Source: Nocardia brasiliensis (GTDB taxonomy: Bacteria; Actinomycetota; Actinomycetes; Mycobacteriales; Mycobacteriaceae). From it: a stretch of 64,000 nt of DNA. The DNA lies in assembly GCF_011801125.1 (NCBI RefSeq), contig NZ_CP046171.1, positions 1,736,001-1,800,000 of the forward strand, given 5' to 3'. The notes beneath the pieces were generated by a model. It made no database searches. It was not told the origin of the DNA and was given only the letters and a program-made list of their open reading frames with translations. This document shows positions 35,761-44,507 of this stretch, piece by piece (within the stretch, counting starts at the first letter, position 1; every line of letters begins with the position of its first letter). The position numbers were made by a program, and so were the translations under genes.

Positions 35761-36441
35761 ATGATGTCGATGCTGTGGATCATGCTCCCCTACAGTGCGT
35801 TTCTGTCGTTCGTCCTCGGTCACGTCTGGCGCTATCGGCACGATCGGTTCAGTTGGTTCGGCACTCGCGAGGAGGCCGACGCCGGTCAGCGGTTCGGCTC
35901 GACCGCCCTGCGCGTCGGCATCGGCGTGCTGGCTGCGGCGCGCGTGACCGAACTGCTCGCCTCGGGGCCGCACGGCCATCCCGACGGTGCGCTCTATGTC
36001 GTTCTCGCCGTCGTCGAGATCAGCGCGCTGGTCACCGCGTCGATCGGCGCGGTGCTGCTGTTCGTCCCGGACATCATCGGGGGCTCGACCCGGCCGATCA
36101 TCAGCCCGCTGGACCGCATCACCTTCCCGCTGATGGTGTCCGCGCTGCTGTCCTGGGTGGCGATCAAGTTCGACCCGAACTCCACCGACGGCGGATACCG
36201 CACCGCCGAAACGCTTTTCGTCTGGTTCCGGTCGCTGTTCACGCTGCATCCGCAGCCCGATGTCATGGTGGACGCGCCACTGATCTATCAGGGCCGCGGC
36301 CTGATCCTCATGCTGTTCATCGCGATCTGGCCCTACACCCGGTTGGCCGGTGTCATGGCCGATCCGCTCTGCCGCGCGCTGCTGCGGATCAAGAAGGCCG
36401 AGCCTGCGGCCGAGGCGCCGCGGATGCTCGCGGCGGGATAG
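35761..36441 (+). CDS. NarI-like membrane protein lacking haem ligands
   Basis: The 226-residue protein has five transmembrane helices and the same length as the gamma subunit of respiratory nitrate reductase (NarI, about 225). Family-like stretches are GHVWRYRHDRFSW at residues 20-32 and WPYTRL at 190-195. By alignment with E. coli NarI recalled from memory, the four haem-b ligands His56, His66, His187 and His205 fall on Arg51, Arg61, Arg179 and Gly197, with the spacings of 10 and 18 kept. It should not bind two b haems. No narG, narH or narJ is nearby. Start is taken at 35761; ATG codons at 35740 and 35770 are alternatives. Confidence 0.7.
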   Translation: MMSMLWIMLPYSAFLSFVLGHVWRYRHDRFSWFGTREEADAGQRFGSTALRVGIGVLAAARVTELLASGPHGHPDGALYVVLAVVEISALVTASIGAVLLFVPDIIGGSTRPIISPLDRITFPLMVSALLSWVAIKFDPNSTDGGYRTAETLFVWFRSLFTLHPQPDVMVDAPLIYQGRGLILMLFIAIWPYTRLAGVMADPLCRALLRIKKAEPAAEAPRMLAAG

Positions 36442-36562
36442 CCGGACCGCATCGGTAACCGGCTGCGCCGCAACGCCGTACAAGACCGTCCGGTATCCGG
36501 CATACTGCTGATCCGAGGCAGCGCCGTGTCACTGGCCGCGCTTCGCGGAGGAAAGGCGGACC

Positions 36563-37996
36563 ATGGCGCAGGACGAGCGAAGCGACGCGACCGGGCCGAT
36601 CGAGCGCCGCACCATCGAGGTGATCCCCGACGCCGAACGGCACGGCACCCCGCGCAGCCAGTTCACCCTCTGGTTCGGGGCCAACATGCAGATCACCGCG
36701 ATCGTCGACGGCGCGCTGGCCGTGGTGTTCGGCGCGGACGCGCTGTGGGCGATCATCGGACTGCTGCTCGGCAACATCCTCGGCGGCATCGTGATGGCAC
36801 TGCACTCGGCGCAGGGACCGCGTCTCGGGTTGCCGCAGATGATCTCCAGCCGAGCACAATTCGGCGTCCTCGGGGCCGTGCTGCCGCTGCTGCTCGTCGT
36901 CGTCATGTACCTCGGGTTCGCCGCGACCGGCACGGTGCTGGCAGGCCAGGCGGTGAACAAGATCCTGCACATCGAGAACGCGACGGTCGGCATCCTGGTC
37001 TTCGGCGCGCTCACCGCTGTGGTCGCGGTGACCGGATATCGGCTCATCCATGTGGTCGGCCGGATCGCTACCGTGGTCGGCATCGTGGGTTTCGGGTACC
37101 TGGCGGTCCGGCTGGTCACCGAATACGACGTGCGCGGCTATCTCGGGGCCGAGCCCTTCGACGCGGCCACCTTCGTGCTCGCCGTCTCGCTCGGCGCGGG
37201 CTGGCAGCTCACCTTCGGGCCCTACGTCGCGGACTATTCGCGCTACCTGCCCCGCTCGACCAGTGATCGCACCACCTTCTGGGCGACCTTCGCGGGCAGC
37301 GTGCTCGGCTCACAGTGGTCGATGACCTTCGGCGCGATCGTCGCGGCGGTGGCGGGAAAGGCCTTCCTGGGCAACCAGGTCGGCTTCCTCGGTGACCTGG
37401 CGGGCCCGTTCGTGCTCGGGTTGCTGATCTATCTGGTGATCGTGGTGGGCAAGCTGACGGTCAACTGCCTCAACGCCTATGGCGGTTTCATGTCGATGCT
37501 GACCTCGGTGACCGCCTTCACCGGACAGTCGCGCACGACGCCGCTCGCGCGCGCCGCCTACATCCTCGGATTCACGGTGGTCTCGATGCTGATCGCCATC
37601 GTGGCCAGTGCCGACTTCCTGAACAACTTCAAGAATTTCGTGCTCACACTGCTGATGGTGTTCACCCCGTGGAGTGCGATCAACCTGATCGACTACTACC
37701 TGATCTCCCGCGAGCGGATCGACATTCCGGCGCTCTACGACCCCGACGGGCGCTACGGCCGCTGGAACGCGACCGCGCTCGCCTGTTACGCGCTCGGCAT
37801 CCTCGCCCAGGTGCCGTTCCTCGCGCAGCAGCTCTACACCGGCCCGGTCACCGAACTGCTCGGCGGGGCCGATATTTCCTGGATCGTGGGCATCCTCGGC
37901 ACGGCCGCGATCTACTATCCGCTCGCCCGCCGCACCAGCAACCCGCCGGACCGGATGATCTATCCGCCGGGCACGGTGGTCGCCGCCCCGCACTGA
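36563..37996 (+). CDS. NCS1 family nucleobase/cation symporter
   Basis: The 477-residue protein has about 12 transmembrane helices. The N-terminal RRTIEVIPDAERHGTPRSQF and FGANMQITAIVDGAL are typical of the NCS1 family (cytosine, purine, allantoin or hydantoin permeases), as is NCLNAYGGFMSMLT further on. It imports a nitrogenous ring compound with H+ or Na+. Specificity cannot be read. GGAGGAAAGG precedes the ATG. It stands alone, with no catabolic genes attached. Confidence 0.9.
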   Translation: MAQDERSDATGPIERRTIEVIPDAERHGTPRSQFTLWFGANMQITAIVDGALAVVFGADALWAIIGLLLGNILGGIVMALHSAQGPRLGLPQMISSRAQFGVLGAVLPLLLVVVMYLGFAATGTVLAGQAVNKILHIENATVGILVFGALTAVVAVTGYRLIHVVGRIATVVGIVGFGYLAVRLVTEYDVRGYLGAEPFDAATFVLAVSLGAGWQLTFGPYVADYSRYLPRSTSDRTTFWATFAGSVLGSQWSMTFGAIVAAVAGKAFLGNQVGFLGDLAGPFVLGLLIYLVIVVGKLTVNCLNAYGGFMSMLTSVTAFTGQSRTTPLARAAYILGFTVVSMLIAIVASADFLNNFKNFVLTLLMVFTPWSAINLIDYYLISRERIDIPALYDPDGRYGRWNATALACYALGILAQVPFLAQQLYTGPVTELLGGADISWIVGILGTAAIYYPLARRTSNPPDRMIYPPGTVVAAPH

Positions 37997-38065
37997 TCCC
38001 GCCGCGCCGTTCGGCGCTGTGCCGCTGGGCCGTTTCCGAGTGTGCCGCCGCGGGATTCCTGAGGT

Positions 38066-40195
38066 TCAGCGCCGGGGCACGTTCGTCGTGCCGAGCAGCG
38101 CGGTCACCTGGTCGGCCGGCATCGGATAGTGGAAGTGCCAGCCCTGCGCGGTGTCACAGCCGAGGTCCCGCAGCTGCTCGGCCTGGTGGCGGGTCTCCAC
38201 GCATTCGGCCGTGACGGTGAAGCCGAGCGCGTGCGTGAGGTCGATGATCGTCTCGAGCAGCAACAGATCGGTCGGGCTCGCGGTGTCCGGCGTGCGGATG
38301 CGCTGGACGAACGGGCCTGCCAGCTTCACCACGTGCAGTGGCAGCTGCCCGAGGTAGGCGAGATTCGAGTAGCCGGTGCCGAAGTCGTCGATGGCGATCC
38401 GCACGCCCGCCTCGGCCAGTGTGTGCAGGGCTCGCAGCGGTCTGCCGGTGGTCTGCATGAACGCGCGCTCGGTCAGTTCGAGCTGCAGCAGCCCCGCCTC
38501 GATGCCGGTCTCGGCGATCACCTGCTGCACGTGCTCGAGCCAGGCCGGGTCGGCCACCTCGGCGGCCGAGACGTTCACGCTGATGGTCGGCGTGTGCGGG
38601 TAGCGAGCATGCCATTCCCGGCTGTCCAGACAGGCGCGCTCCAGCACCACCGCGCCCAGCGCGCCGATGTGGCCGTTGTCCTCGGCCAGGTCGACGAAGC
38701 GGGCCGGGCTGAGCACGCCGAGGTCGGGGTGGCGCCAGCGCACCAGCGCCTCGACGGCGACCGTTCGCCCGTCCGCGAGCGAGACGATCGGCTGATAGTC
38801 GAGGAAGAACTCGCCGTGCCGGATCGCCGACGGCATCGCCGCGGACAGCTCGGCACTGGTGTGTTCGCGGCGGCCACGATCGGCGTCGAAGATCGCGTAG
38901 CGGCTGCGGCCCGCGGCTTTGGCCCAGTACATGCTGGTGTCGGCGGCCTGCAGAAAGTCGCCGGTGGACGAGCGGTCGGCACGCTCCTCCATCACGCCGA
39001 TGCTTGCGGTGATCGCCAGATGGTGCTCCTGCACGTAGAACGGTTGCGCCAGCGCGTGCAGCACCGTGCGCGCCACCGCCGCCATCTCCGCCACGCCGCT
39101 GGAATGCGGGACCAGCACCACGAATTCGTCGCCACCCATGCGCGCGACGAGCTGATCGGCGCGGGTGGTGCAGGCGCTGAGCCGGGCCGCGGCCTGGGCC
39201 AGCAACTCGTCACCGACCGCGTGCCCGTAGGTGTCGTTGACGGTCTTGAAGTGGTCGAGATCGACGTAGCAGAGCCCGACCCTGGTGCAGTCGGCGAAGG
39301 CCGCGGTGAGCGCGTCGAAGAAGCGGGACCGGTTCGGCAGGCCGGTCAGCTGGTCGTGGTGGGCGCGGTACTGCAGCCGCTCGCGCAGCGCCCTGCGTTC
39401 GGACACGTCCTCCACCAGCACCAGGGTGTACTGCGGCTGGCCCTGCTCGTCGCGGATGAGCGAGACGTTGATGTGGGTCCACACCGTGCCGCCGTCACGG
39501 TGCCGGTAGGCCTTCTCCAGCTGCACGTTGTCGTATTTGCCCGCGAGCACCCCGGCGTACTTCTGCCACATGTCGGGGCCGTCGTCGGGGTGGGTCAGGT
39601 CGGTCACCGACAGTCGGCACATCTCCTCCGGCCGATAGCCGAGCATGTTGGCGAAGGCGTTGTTGACCTCGATGATGCGGCCGGTCATGTCGGAGAGCCC
39701 GGTGCCGATGCCCGCCTGCGAGAACACCGCCCGCAGCCGGGCCTCGCTGGAGCGCAACTGCTGCTCGACCATCCGGCGCGCGGCGATCTCGGCGGTGCGC
39801 ACGCTCTCCTGCTCGGCGAGCAGCCAGGCGCGGAATGCGCGCAGGTAGCCGGTCGCGAAGGCGCCGAGCAGGTCGGCCACCCGCCCGGCGGGCACGCCGC
39901 TGGTCTCGGTGAGATAGGTGTTGAGCACGGCCAGCGTGCGGCCGAGCACCTCGTCGCCGACGAAGTGCGATTCGGCCAGCCTGGCGCCCAGCTCAGCGAC
40001 CCGTGCGGTGGGCGCGGCCGTCTCGGCCGCGGTGGCGAATTCGTGGGCCAGTTTGGTGAGCAGCGCTCTGGATTCGGCCGCGCTCATGGGCACGACATGA
40101 TCGCGCGGTCCGCCACCGAGCGCAGCCGCCCATTGCTCGGCCAGTTCGGCGTGCGGTCCGCCAGGATCTGAACCACTCCCGGCATCCCACGCCAT
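38066..40195 (-). CDS. PAS-GGDEF-EAL cyclic-di-GMP turnover protein
   Basis: The 709-residue cytoplasmic protein has an N-terminal helical region (to about 130), a PAS domain (about 150-270), a GGDEF domain with intact MGGDEF, and an EAL domain (about 450-700). The EAL residues look active: EALVRW, SVNVS, ELTE, DDFGTGYS, ECVE and GCDTAQGW. The GGDEF lacks the RxxD inhibitory site; the aligned residues are RADQ. It can probably both make and break c-di-GMP under control of the PAS ligand. The ATG at 40195 is preferred to an upstream TTG. Confidence 0.92.
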   Translation of the reverse strand: MAWDAGSGSDPGGPHAELAEQWAAALGGGPRDHVVPMSAAESRALLTKLAHEFATAAETAAPTARVAELGARLAESHFVGDEVLGRTLAVLNTYLTETSGVPAGRVADLLGAFATGYLRAFRAWLLAEQESVRTAEIAARRMVEQQLRSSEARLRAVFSQAGIGTGLSDMTGRIIEVNNAFANMLGYRPEEMCRLSVTDLTHPDDGPDMWQKYAGVLAGKYDNVQLEKAYRHRDGGTVWTHINVSLIRDEQGQPQYTLVLVEDVSERRALRERLQYRAHHDQLTGLPNRSRFFDALTAAFADCTRVGLCYVDLDHFKTVNDTYGHAVGDELLAQAAARLSACTTRADQLVARMGGDEFVVLVPHSSGVAEMAAVARTVLHALAQPFYVQEHHLAITASIGVMEERADRSSTGDFLQAADTSMYWAKAAGRSRYAIFDADRGRREHTSAELSAAMPSAIRHGEFFLDYQPIVSLADGRTVAVEALVRWRHPDLGVLSPARFVDLAEDNGHIGALGAVVLERACLDSREWHARYPHTPTISVNVSAAEVADPAWLEHVQQVIAETGIEAGLLQLELTERAFMQTTGRPLRALHTLAEAGVRIAIDDFGTGYSNLAYLGQLPLHVVKLAGPFVQRIRTPDTASPTDLLLLETIIDLTHALGFTVTAECVETRHQAEQLRDLGCDTAQGWHFHYPMPADQVTALLGTTNVPRR

Positions 40196-40313
40196 AAGCT
40201 CTGATCGTAGTCCGGTTTGCTGGCGCTCGCCCAACTGCGGGCGTTGCCGAACCCGGCTACGATGACCAAGCTTTCGCCGTGAGCTGGCGATATTCGAGGA
40301 GGGTTCGGGATCG

Positions 40314-41120
40314 ATGACCAGACCGAGTTGGGCGCCCGAGGGAATCGATCTGGATCGGCCCAGCGCCTCCCGGGTCTATGACTACTTCGTCGGCGGTATG
40401 CACAACTTCGAGATCGACCGCACCCTGGCCAGGCAGATCGAGGCGTTCACGCCCAACGTCGCCGAAACCATGCGGGCGAACCGAGATTTGCTGCGCCGCT
40501 GCGTCCGGTTCCTGATCGACGAGGGCGTCACCCAATTCCTCGACATCGGCTCCGGCATCCCGACCGTCGGCAACGTGCACGAGGTCGCCCAGGCCAGGAA
40601 CCCTTCGGCCCGAGTCGTTTACGTCGACATCGACCCGGTCGCGGTGGCACACAGCCGGGCCATTCTGGACGGCAATCCCGCCGCGGCGGTGGTGCGTGCG
40701 GACATCGGCGAACCCGAGGCCATCCTCGGCGATCCGGCTGTGGCGCAGCTGATCGATTTCGAGCAGCCGGTGGCGGTGCTCGCGCTGGGCGTGCTGCATT
40801 TCGTCGCCGACGACGCCGACCCGGCGGGCTGCGTTGCCCGATTGCGCGACGCGGTCGTGCCGGGCAGCTACCTCGCGATCACCCATGCCACCGCAGACGG
40901 CCAGCCCGAGGAGGTGCTCGAGGCGCAGAAGCTGTCCGGGCGCACCTCCACCGAGATCGTGCTGCGCAGTCAGCCGCAGATCGCCGAGTTCTTCGCGGGC
41001 TGGGATCTGCTCGATCCCGGCCTCGTGCATTTGCCGCTCTGGCGTCCGGAGCGCCCCGCCGACGTCGGCGAGTTCCCGGAGCGTTCCGGGGCGTACGGCG
41101 GTGTCGCCCGCAAGCCCTGA
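40314..41120 (+). CDS. SAM-dependent methyltransferase (DUF574/PF04672 type)
   Basis: The 268-residue protein matches the actinobacterial S-adenosylmethionine methyltransferase family that begins with a conserved RPSASRVYDYFVGGMHNFEID. The SAM-binding loop FLDIGSGIPTVGNVHEVAQ and acidic VYVDIDPVAVAHS follow. The substrate is unknown although paralogues are abundant in actinobacteria. It is divergent from the c-di-GMP gene. Confidence 0.88.
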   Translation: MTRPSWAPEGIDLDRPSASRVYDYFVGGMHNFEIDRTLARQIEAFTPNVAETMRANRDLLRRCVRFLIDEGVTQFLDIGSGIPTVGNVHEVAQARNPSARVVYVDIDPVAVAHSRAILDGNPAAAVVRADIGEPEAILGDPAVAQLIDFEQPVAVLALGVLHFVADDADPAGCVARLRDAVVPGSYLAITHATADGQPEEVLEAQKLSGRTSTEIVLRSQPQIAEFFAGWDLLDPGLVHLPLWRPERPADVGEFPERSGAYGGVARKP

Positions 41121-41127
41121 GCGCGGC

Positions 41128-41667
41128 TCAGGCGCTCGCGGTGCGCAGCGCGAACCAGCCGGTGCCGGGGTCGGCGAAGCCGTGGTACATGAGCCGGATG
41201 CGCTGGTCGACCGCGAAGTGCCGGTAGATCGTGACCATCGCGCGGCGCATGGCCGCCTCCCGGAAGTCCTCGGTGCGGCGAAAGCCGATGGGGTGTTCGG
41301 GCAGCAGCGCCAGCCGGGCCAGCTCGGCGGGATCGTCGAGATCGAGGCCGACCGGCGCGGTGGCGCTGATCTGGTGGTCGTGCAGGATGGTGCCGACCCG
41401 CGCCGGCTCGGCCCGACCGGCCGTAAACGCGCGGAACTCGGTGTGCAACAGGGCGGTTCGCTCGGCATCGGCGGATTCGGCTTGCACCCGATCGATCAGG
41501 TCGGCGTCGGGGCTCGGCCCGCTGTCCGCGCTCAGCGGTGCCTGCTCGAGCAGATGCAGGATGCTCCCGCCGGGAATCAGTGGTTCGGGCGCGAGAAACA
41601 GGGTGATCGTGGGGCAGCGGCAATCCTGCCCGAGCAAACAGACCTTGATATGCGATGGATCGGGCAT
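41128..41667 (-). CDS. Hypothetical protein, 179 aa
   Basis: The protein starts with a possible metal-binding region (VCLLGQDCRCPTITLF) with three cysteines within seven residues, then an acidic alpha-helical body. No family is recognised. The ATG at 41667 has GAAGAGG upstream and is preferred to a TTG ten codons earlier. It converges on the methyltransferase gene with a 7-bp gap. Confidence 0.62.
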   Translation of the reverse strand: MPDPSHIKVCLLGQDCRCPTITLFLAPEPLIPGGSILHLLEQAPLSADSGPSPDADLIDRVQAESADAERTALLHTEFRAFTAGRAEPARVGTILHDHQISATAPVGLDLDDPAELARLALLPEHPIGFRRTEDFREAAMRRAMVTIYRHFAVDQRIRLMYHGFADPGTGWFALRTASA

Positions 41668-41879
41668 GGCGCCTCTTCCATGGAACGGGCCGGGCAACGC
41701 GACCCTGAGTGGTTCAGGACTTCGAAAGCTGCCGATCGCCGAGTGCGGGCCGCTCCGACGGTCGACCGTGGCGCAGTTTTCTCAGTGTAGGTGCCCGCCC
41801 ATCCCCGGCGCACCACAATCACGGGCCATCGGCGGCATTGCCAGGACCGGCCCGCCGGGTCGAGGTGCGCCTGCGGCGA

Positions 41880-42173
41880 TCATTGCTCGGTCCGCGGCGG
41901 GCCGTGCAGCAGGTGGTCGACCTTGCTCCGCAACTCCGGCGGTGCCAGATCGAGGCTCGGCAACTCGGCGATCAGCTGCGCGGCGAGCTCTCTGAGCTTG
42001 ACGTTCGTCGCCTGTGAGCGCCTGCGCAGCATGCCGAACGCCTGCTCGGCGTCGACGCCGTAGGCCAACATCAACGCACCCTTGGCCTGCTCGATCACCG
42101 CCCGTGCGGCCAGGAGTTCGGGCAGGGCACGTCCGAGGGACGGTTGACCACGTTCCTCGAATCCATCGTTCAT
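41880..42173 (-). CDS. ANTAR domain protein
   Basis: The 97-residue protein is little more than an ANTAR domain: LAARAVIEQAKGALMLAYGV then DAEQAFGMLRRRSQATNVKL. ANTAR domains bind paired RNA hexaloop hairpins and prevent transcription termination. It lacks a fused sensor domain, so it may act with a separate partner. A close relative with a PAS sensor is encoded at 53706-54452. It follows the NYN-like gene by 28 bp on the same strand. Confidence 0.88.
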   Translation of the reverse strand: MNDGFEERGQPSLGRALPELLAARAVIEQAKGALMLAYGVDAEQAFGMLRRRSQATNVKLRELAAQLIAELPSLDLAPPELRSKVDHLLHGPPRTEQ

Positions 42174-42201
42174 GACGGCGGACTACCCAGTGCGGGGCGG
42201 G

Positions 42202-42603
42202 TTATGGGTGCTCGAGCAAATCCAGCAGCCAGCTCGGTCCGATCGTGTCCGCGCCGAGTGATTCCACCCGCTCGCGCAGGCCGCGATCCGCGGTCACCAC
42301 GATGACGGGACGGTCGATGTCGTCCTGGACGGCGGTCAGCACCACCTCGACGATCGCGTCGTCGCCCGAGCCGAGGGCCGCGACCACGCGCAGCGCGTCC
42401 GGCGCGTCGGTGGCCGCCGCCTTCGCCGCGCCCTCCAAGACCACCACGACCTCGGCCGGTTCGGCGAGGCGCTGATCCAGCGCGGTCAGCTTGTCGAGCA
42501 ACCTGCGGGCCGCACCCGCGCGGTCGCGCCACCAGCCGTCGGGCCGGGAGCCGACCACATTCGCGGCGTCCACCACGATCAGTTGCGCGAGATCGTCTGT
42601 CAC
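42202..42603 (-). CDS. PIN/NYN-like domain protein
   Basis: The 133-residue protein resembles small PIN-superfamily (NYN-like) nucleases: LIVVDAANVVGSRPDGWWRD at the N-terminus carries the first acidic residue, GSGDDAIVEVV and VTADRGLRERV carry others. Mg-dependent RNase activity is the family expectation, not shown. GTG start at 42603 is chosen because upstream sequence overlaps the SGNH gene in another frame. The SGNH gene ends 22 bp upstream. Confidence 0.7.
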   Translation of the reverse strand: MTDDLAQLIVVDAANVVGSRPDGWWRDRAGAARRLLDKLTALDQRLAEPAEVVVVLEGAAKAAATDAPDALRVVAALGSGDDAIVEVVLTAVQDDIDRPVIVVTADRGLRERVESLGADTIGPSWLLDLLEHP

Positions 42604-42625
42604 CACACCAGTGTGCTCCGCGCGC

Positions 42626-43534
42626 TCACGCGCGATGACCGATCGCGTCGAGTACCGCGCGGGCCTGCGCCGCCGCGCCTGCCGCGTTGGGGTGGAACGG
42701 AAACGCGACCAGTTGCGGGTTGCGGTCCGAGAAGGGCAGCAGCCCTTCGACATAGCGCACGTCGGGCGCCTGGCAGACGTCGTGACCGGTGCCGGCCGCG
42801 AAGGTGTCCACGAGGCGCACCCCGGTGCGGTCGGCGACGCGGGCGAGCATGGTGTTCAACCGGATGAGCTTCGAGCGGAGGTAGGCCGCGTCGGCCGGGG
42901 TCGCCGGCAGTTCGGGGACGCAGCCCGTATCCGGTAGCGCGTCCAGGTAGTCGACGAGCAGGATGCGCGCGTTCGGAGCGCGCCGGCGAATCTCGTCGAT
43001 CGTCGCGGTGACCCCGGCTTCGGCGGCGGCCGTGCGGGCCTCGACCGGATCCGCGCCGTTCGCGGTCACCCTGGCGGCGCAGCTGCCCGGGTCGGGCAGA
43101 CCGGGCAGCAGACCCGCGGGGGAGAGGCACTGCGGGATGAGTTCTTGCAGGCCGAGGTCGTTGCCGCCGATGCTGAGCGTCACGAGATCGGTTGTCGGCG
43201 TGAGGCGATCCAGCTGCGGCGGGTTGCTGCCGAGCGGCACGGTTTGCGGCGCGGTCATGTCCGCGGTCTTCGCCCCACCGCAGCTGGCGTCGCGAAAGGT
43301 CGGCACGGCGAGCGCGGCCGCGACCAGGCGCGGATAGTTCGTGACCGACTGATCGCAGTTGAACGGCGCGAACTCGGTGGTCGGGGGGACTGTGGTGAGC
43401 ACGTCGGCGGTGAAAGAGTCACCGAGGGAGACATATTCGCGGTAGGCGGGATCGGGCGGCTGTGCCGCCGCGGGGGCGGCCAGCGCGCACGCGGCGACCA
43501 GGGCGGCGGACCAGCGGACGGTGTGCTCCCACAC
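42626..43534 (-). CDS. Secreted SGNH/GDSL-family lipase or esterase
   Basis: The 302-residue protein has a signal peptide (to about AAAQPPD). The SGNH blocks are seen: block I YVSLGDSFTADV with the catalytic Ser, block III SIGGNDLG, and block V FPFHPNAAGA with the catalytic His. Four to six cysteines suggest disulfides. It should cleave esters of lipids or polyketide/cell-wall compounds outside the cell. GTG start. It is the first of three same-strand genes, followed by NYN-like and ANTAR. Confidence 0.88.
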   Translation of the reverse strand: MWEHTVRWSAALVAACALAAPAAAQPPDPAYREYVSLGDSFTADVLTTVPPTTEFAPFNCDQSVTNYPRLVAAALAVPTFRDASCGGAKTADMTAPQTVPLGSNPPQLDRLTPTTDLVTLSIGGNDLGLQELIPQCLSPAGLLPGLPDPGSCAARVTANGADPVEARTAAAEAGVTATIDEIRRRAPNARILLVDYLDALPDTGCVPELPATPADAAYLRSKLIRLNTMLARVADRTGVRLVDTFAAGTGHDVCQAPDVRYVEGLLPFSDRNPQLVAFPFHPNAAGAAAQARAVLDAIGHRA

Positions 43535-43623
43535 GGCGGACCTCGATTCGACACGGATGTTCCCGGGCTGAGCGCCAAGTACTACCGGGTAGAAATGTCG
43601 GGCCGGTTAACCGGGCGCCCGGC

Positions 43624-44418
43624 CTATTGCGCGCGGAATACCACAAGGCCCGGCACCGACCGGACGTACTCCGCGAGCGGTGAGTCCACCACCTTGTTGT
43701 TCGCGGCCAGCGAGGACGCGTTGCGGAACATCGGACCGTCGGCGGTCATGACGAAAATGCCGACGTGGGTGACGTCCAGGCCGGGTGTGTCGGCGTAGGC
43801 GCCGAGATAGTCACCGGTGCGGAGCTGACCGATGACCGCGTCGTCGACGGTGCCGCTCGGCAGGTAGGTGATGTCCCGATCGGTTACCGGCAGCCCCGGA
43901 AGATACTGTCCGCCATCGGCTTTCGCGTTCAGTCGCTTGGTGACGGTGACCGCGGCCCCGCTGAGGGTGCCGGTGATGTCGGTCGCGGCGACGCGCGGGG
44001 TGTGCGCCCAATCGCTGAAGAAATGCTTGCGATGCGCGTAATCGACGACGCCGTCGGTGTAGCGCGTCTGGATCAGGTTGGCGGTGAACTCATCCCGCGT
44101 GGTGGATCGGCTGAGCGCCTCGACGTAGTCGAGATAGGTGAAGCAATCCACTCGCTGCAGGTCGATCACCAGTTGCTCGGCGCGATCGGCCGACCCGATC
44201 AGCGTGTTCGCGACGTACGGCGTGCCGAGGAACGGACGCGACACCCGTTCGATCAACTCACCCTTGCCCTGCGCGCTCGCCCGTGCCGCCAGCGCCTCGT
44301 CGATCCGGTGCGCGGTGGCGTCGTCGTAGGTCGCGCCCGGCGCGGCCGATGCCGAGGGCAGCGCGGTCATCGCGCCGAGGGCCAGTGTGAACAGGACGAG
44401 CAGGACACGGGTGAGCAT
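43624..44418 (-). CDS. DUF1460 family secreted amidase-like protein
   Basis: The 264-residue protein has a signal peptide (LVLFTLALGAMTALPSASA). The rest matches DUF1460, an NlpC/P60-like papain fold related to muropeptide amidases: the catalytic Cys in RVDCFTYLDYVEAL and His in LDVTHVGIF. It probably trims peptidoglycan peptides. The ATG at 44418 is used; an in-frame TTG two codons upstream is closer to GGAGG. A CRP-like site lies about 75 bp upstream. Confidence 0.82.
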   Translation of the reverse strand: MLTRVLLVLFTLALGAMTALPSASAAPGATYDDATAHRIDEALAARASAQGKGELIERVSRPFLGTPYVANTLIGSADRAEQLVIDLQRVDCFTYLDYVEALSRSTTRDEFTANLIQTRYTDGVVDYAHRKHFFSDWAHTPRVAATDITGTLSGAAVTVTKRLNAKADGGQYLPGLPVTDRDITYLPSGTVDDAVIGQLRTGDYLGAYADTPGLDVTHVGIFVMTADGPMFRNASSLAANNKVVDSPLAEYVRSVPGLVVFRAQ

Positions 44419-44491
44419 GCGCAAAGCGCCTCCGGAGGTCGTTCAGGGTAGGTCGGCGGCCACCACGGTATCCCGAAATCCCCAGCTGACC

Positions 44492-44507
44492 TGTGACGCG
44501 CGTCACG
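44492..44507. promoter_or_regulatory. CRP/GlxR-like binding site
   Basis: TGTGACGCGCGTCACG fits the TGTGA-N6-TCACA consensus with one mismatch and contains a perfect 14-bp palindrome (44493-44506). It overlaps the stop codon of the EcsC-like gene and lies 74 bp before the DUF1460 start codon. Control by a cAMP-receptor-type protein is inferred. Confidence 0.45.
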
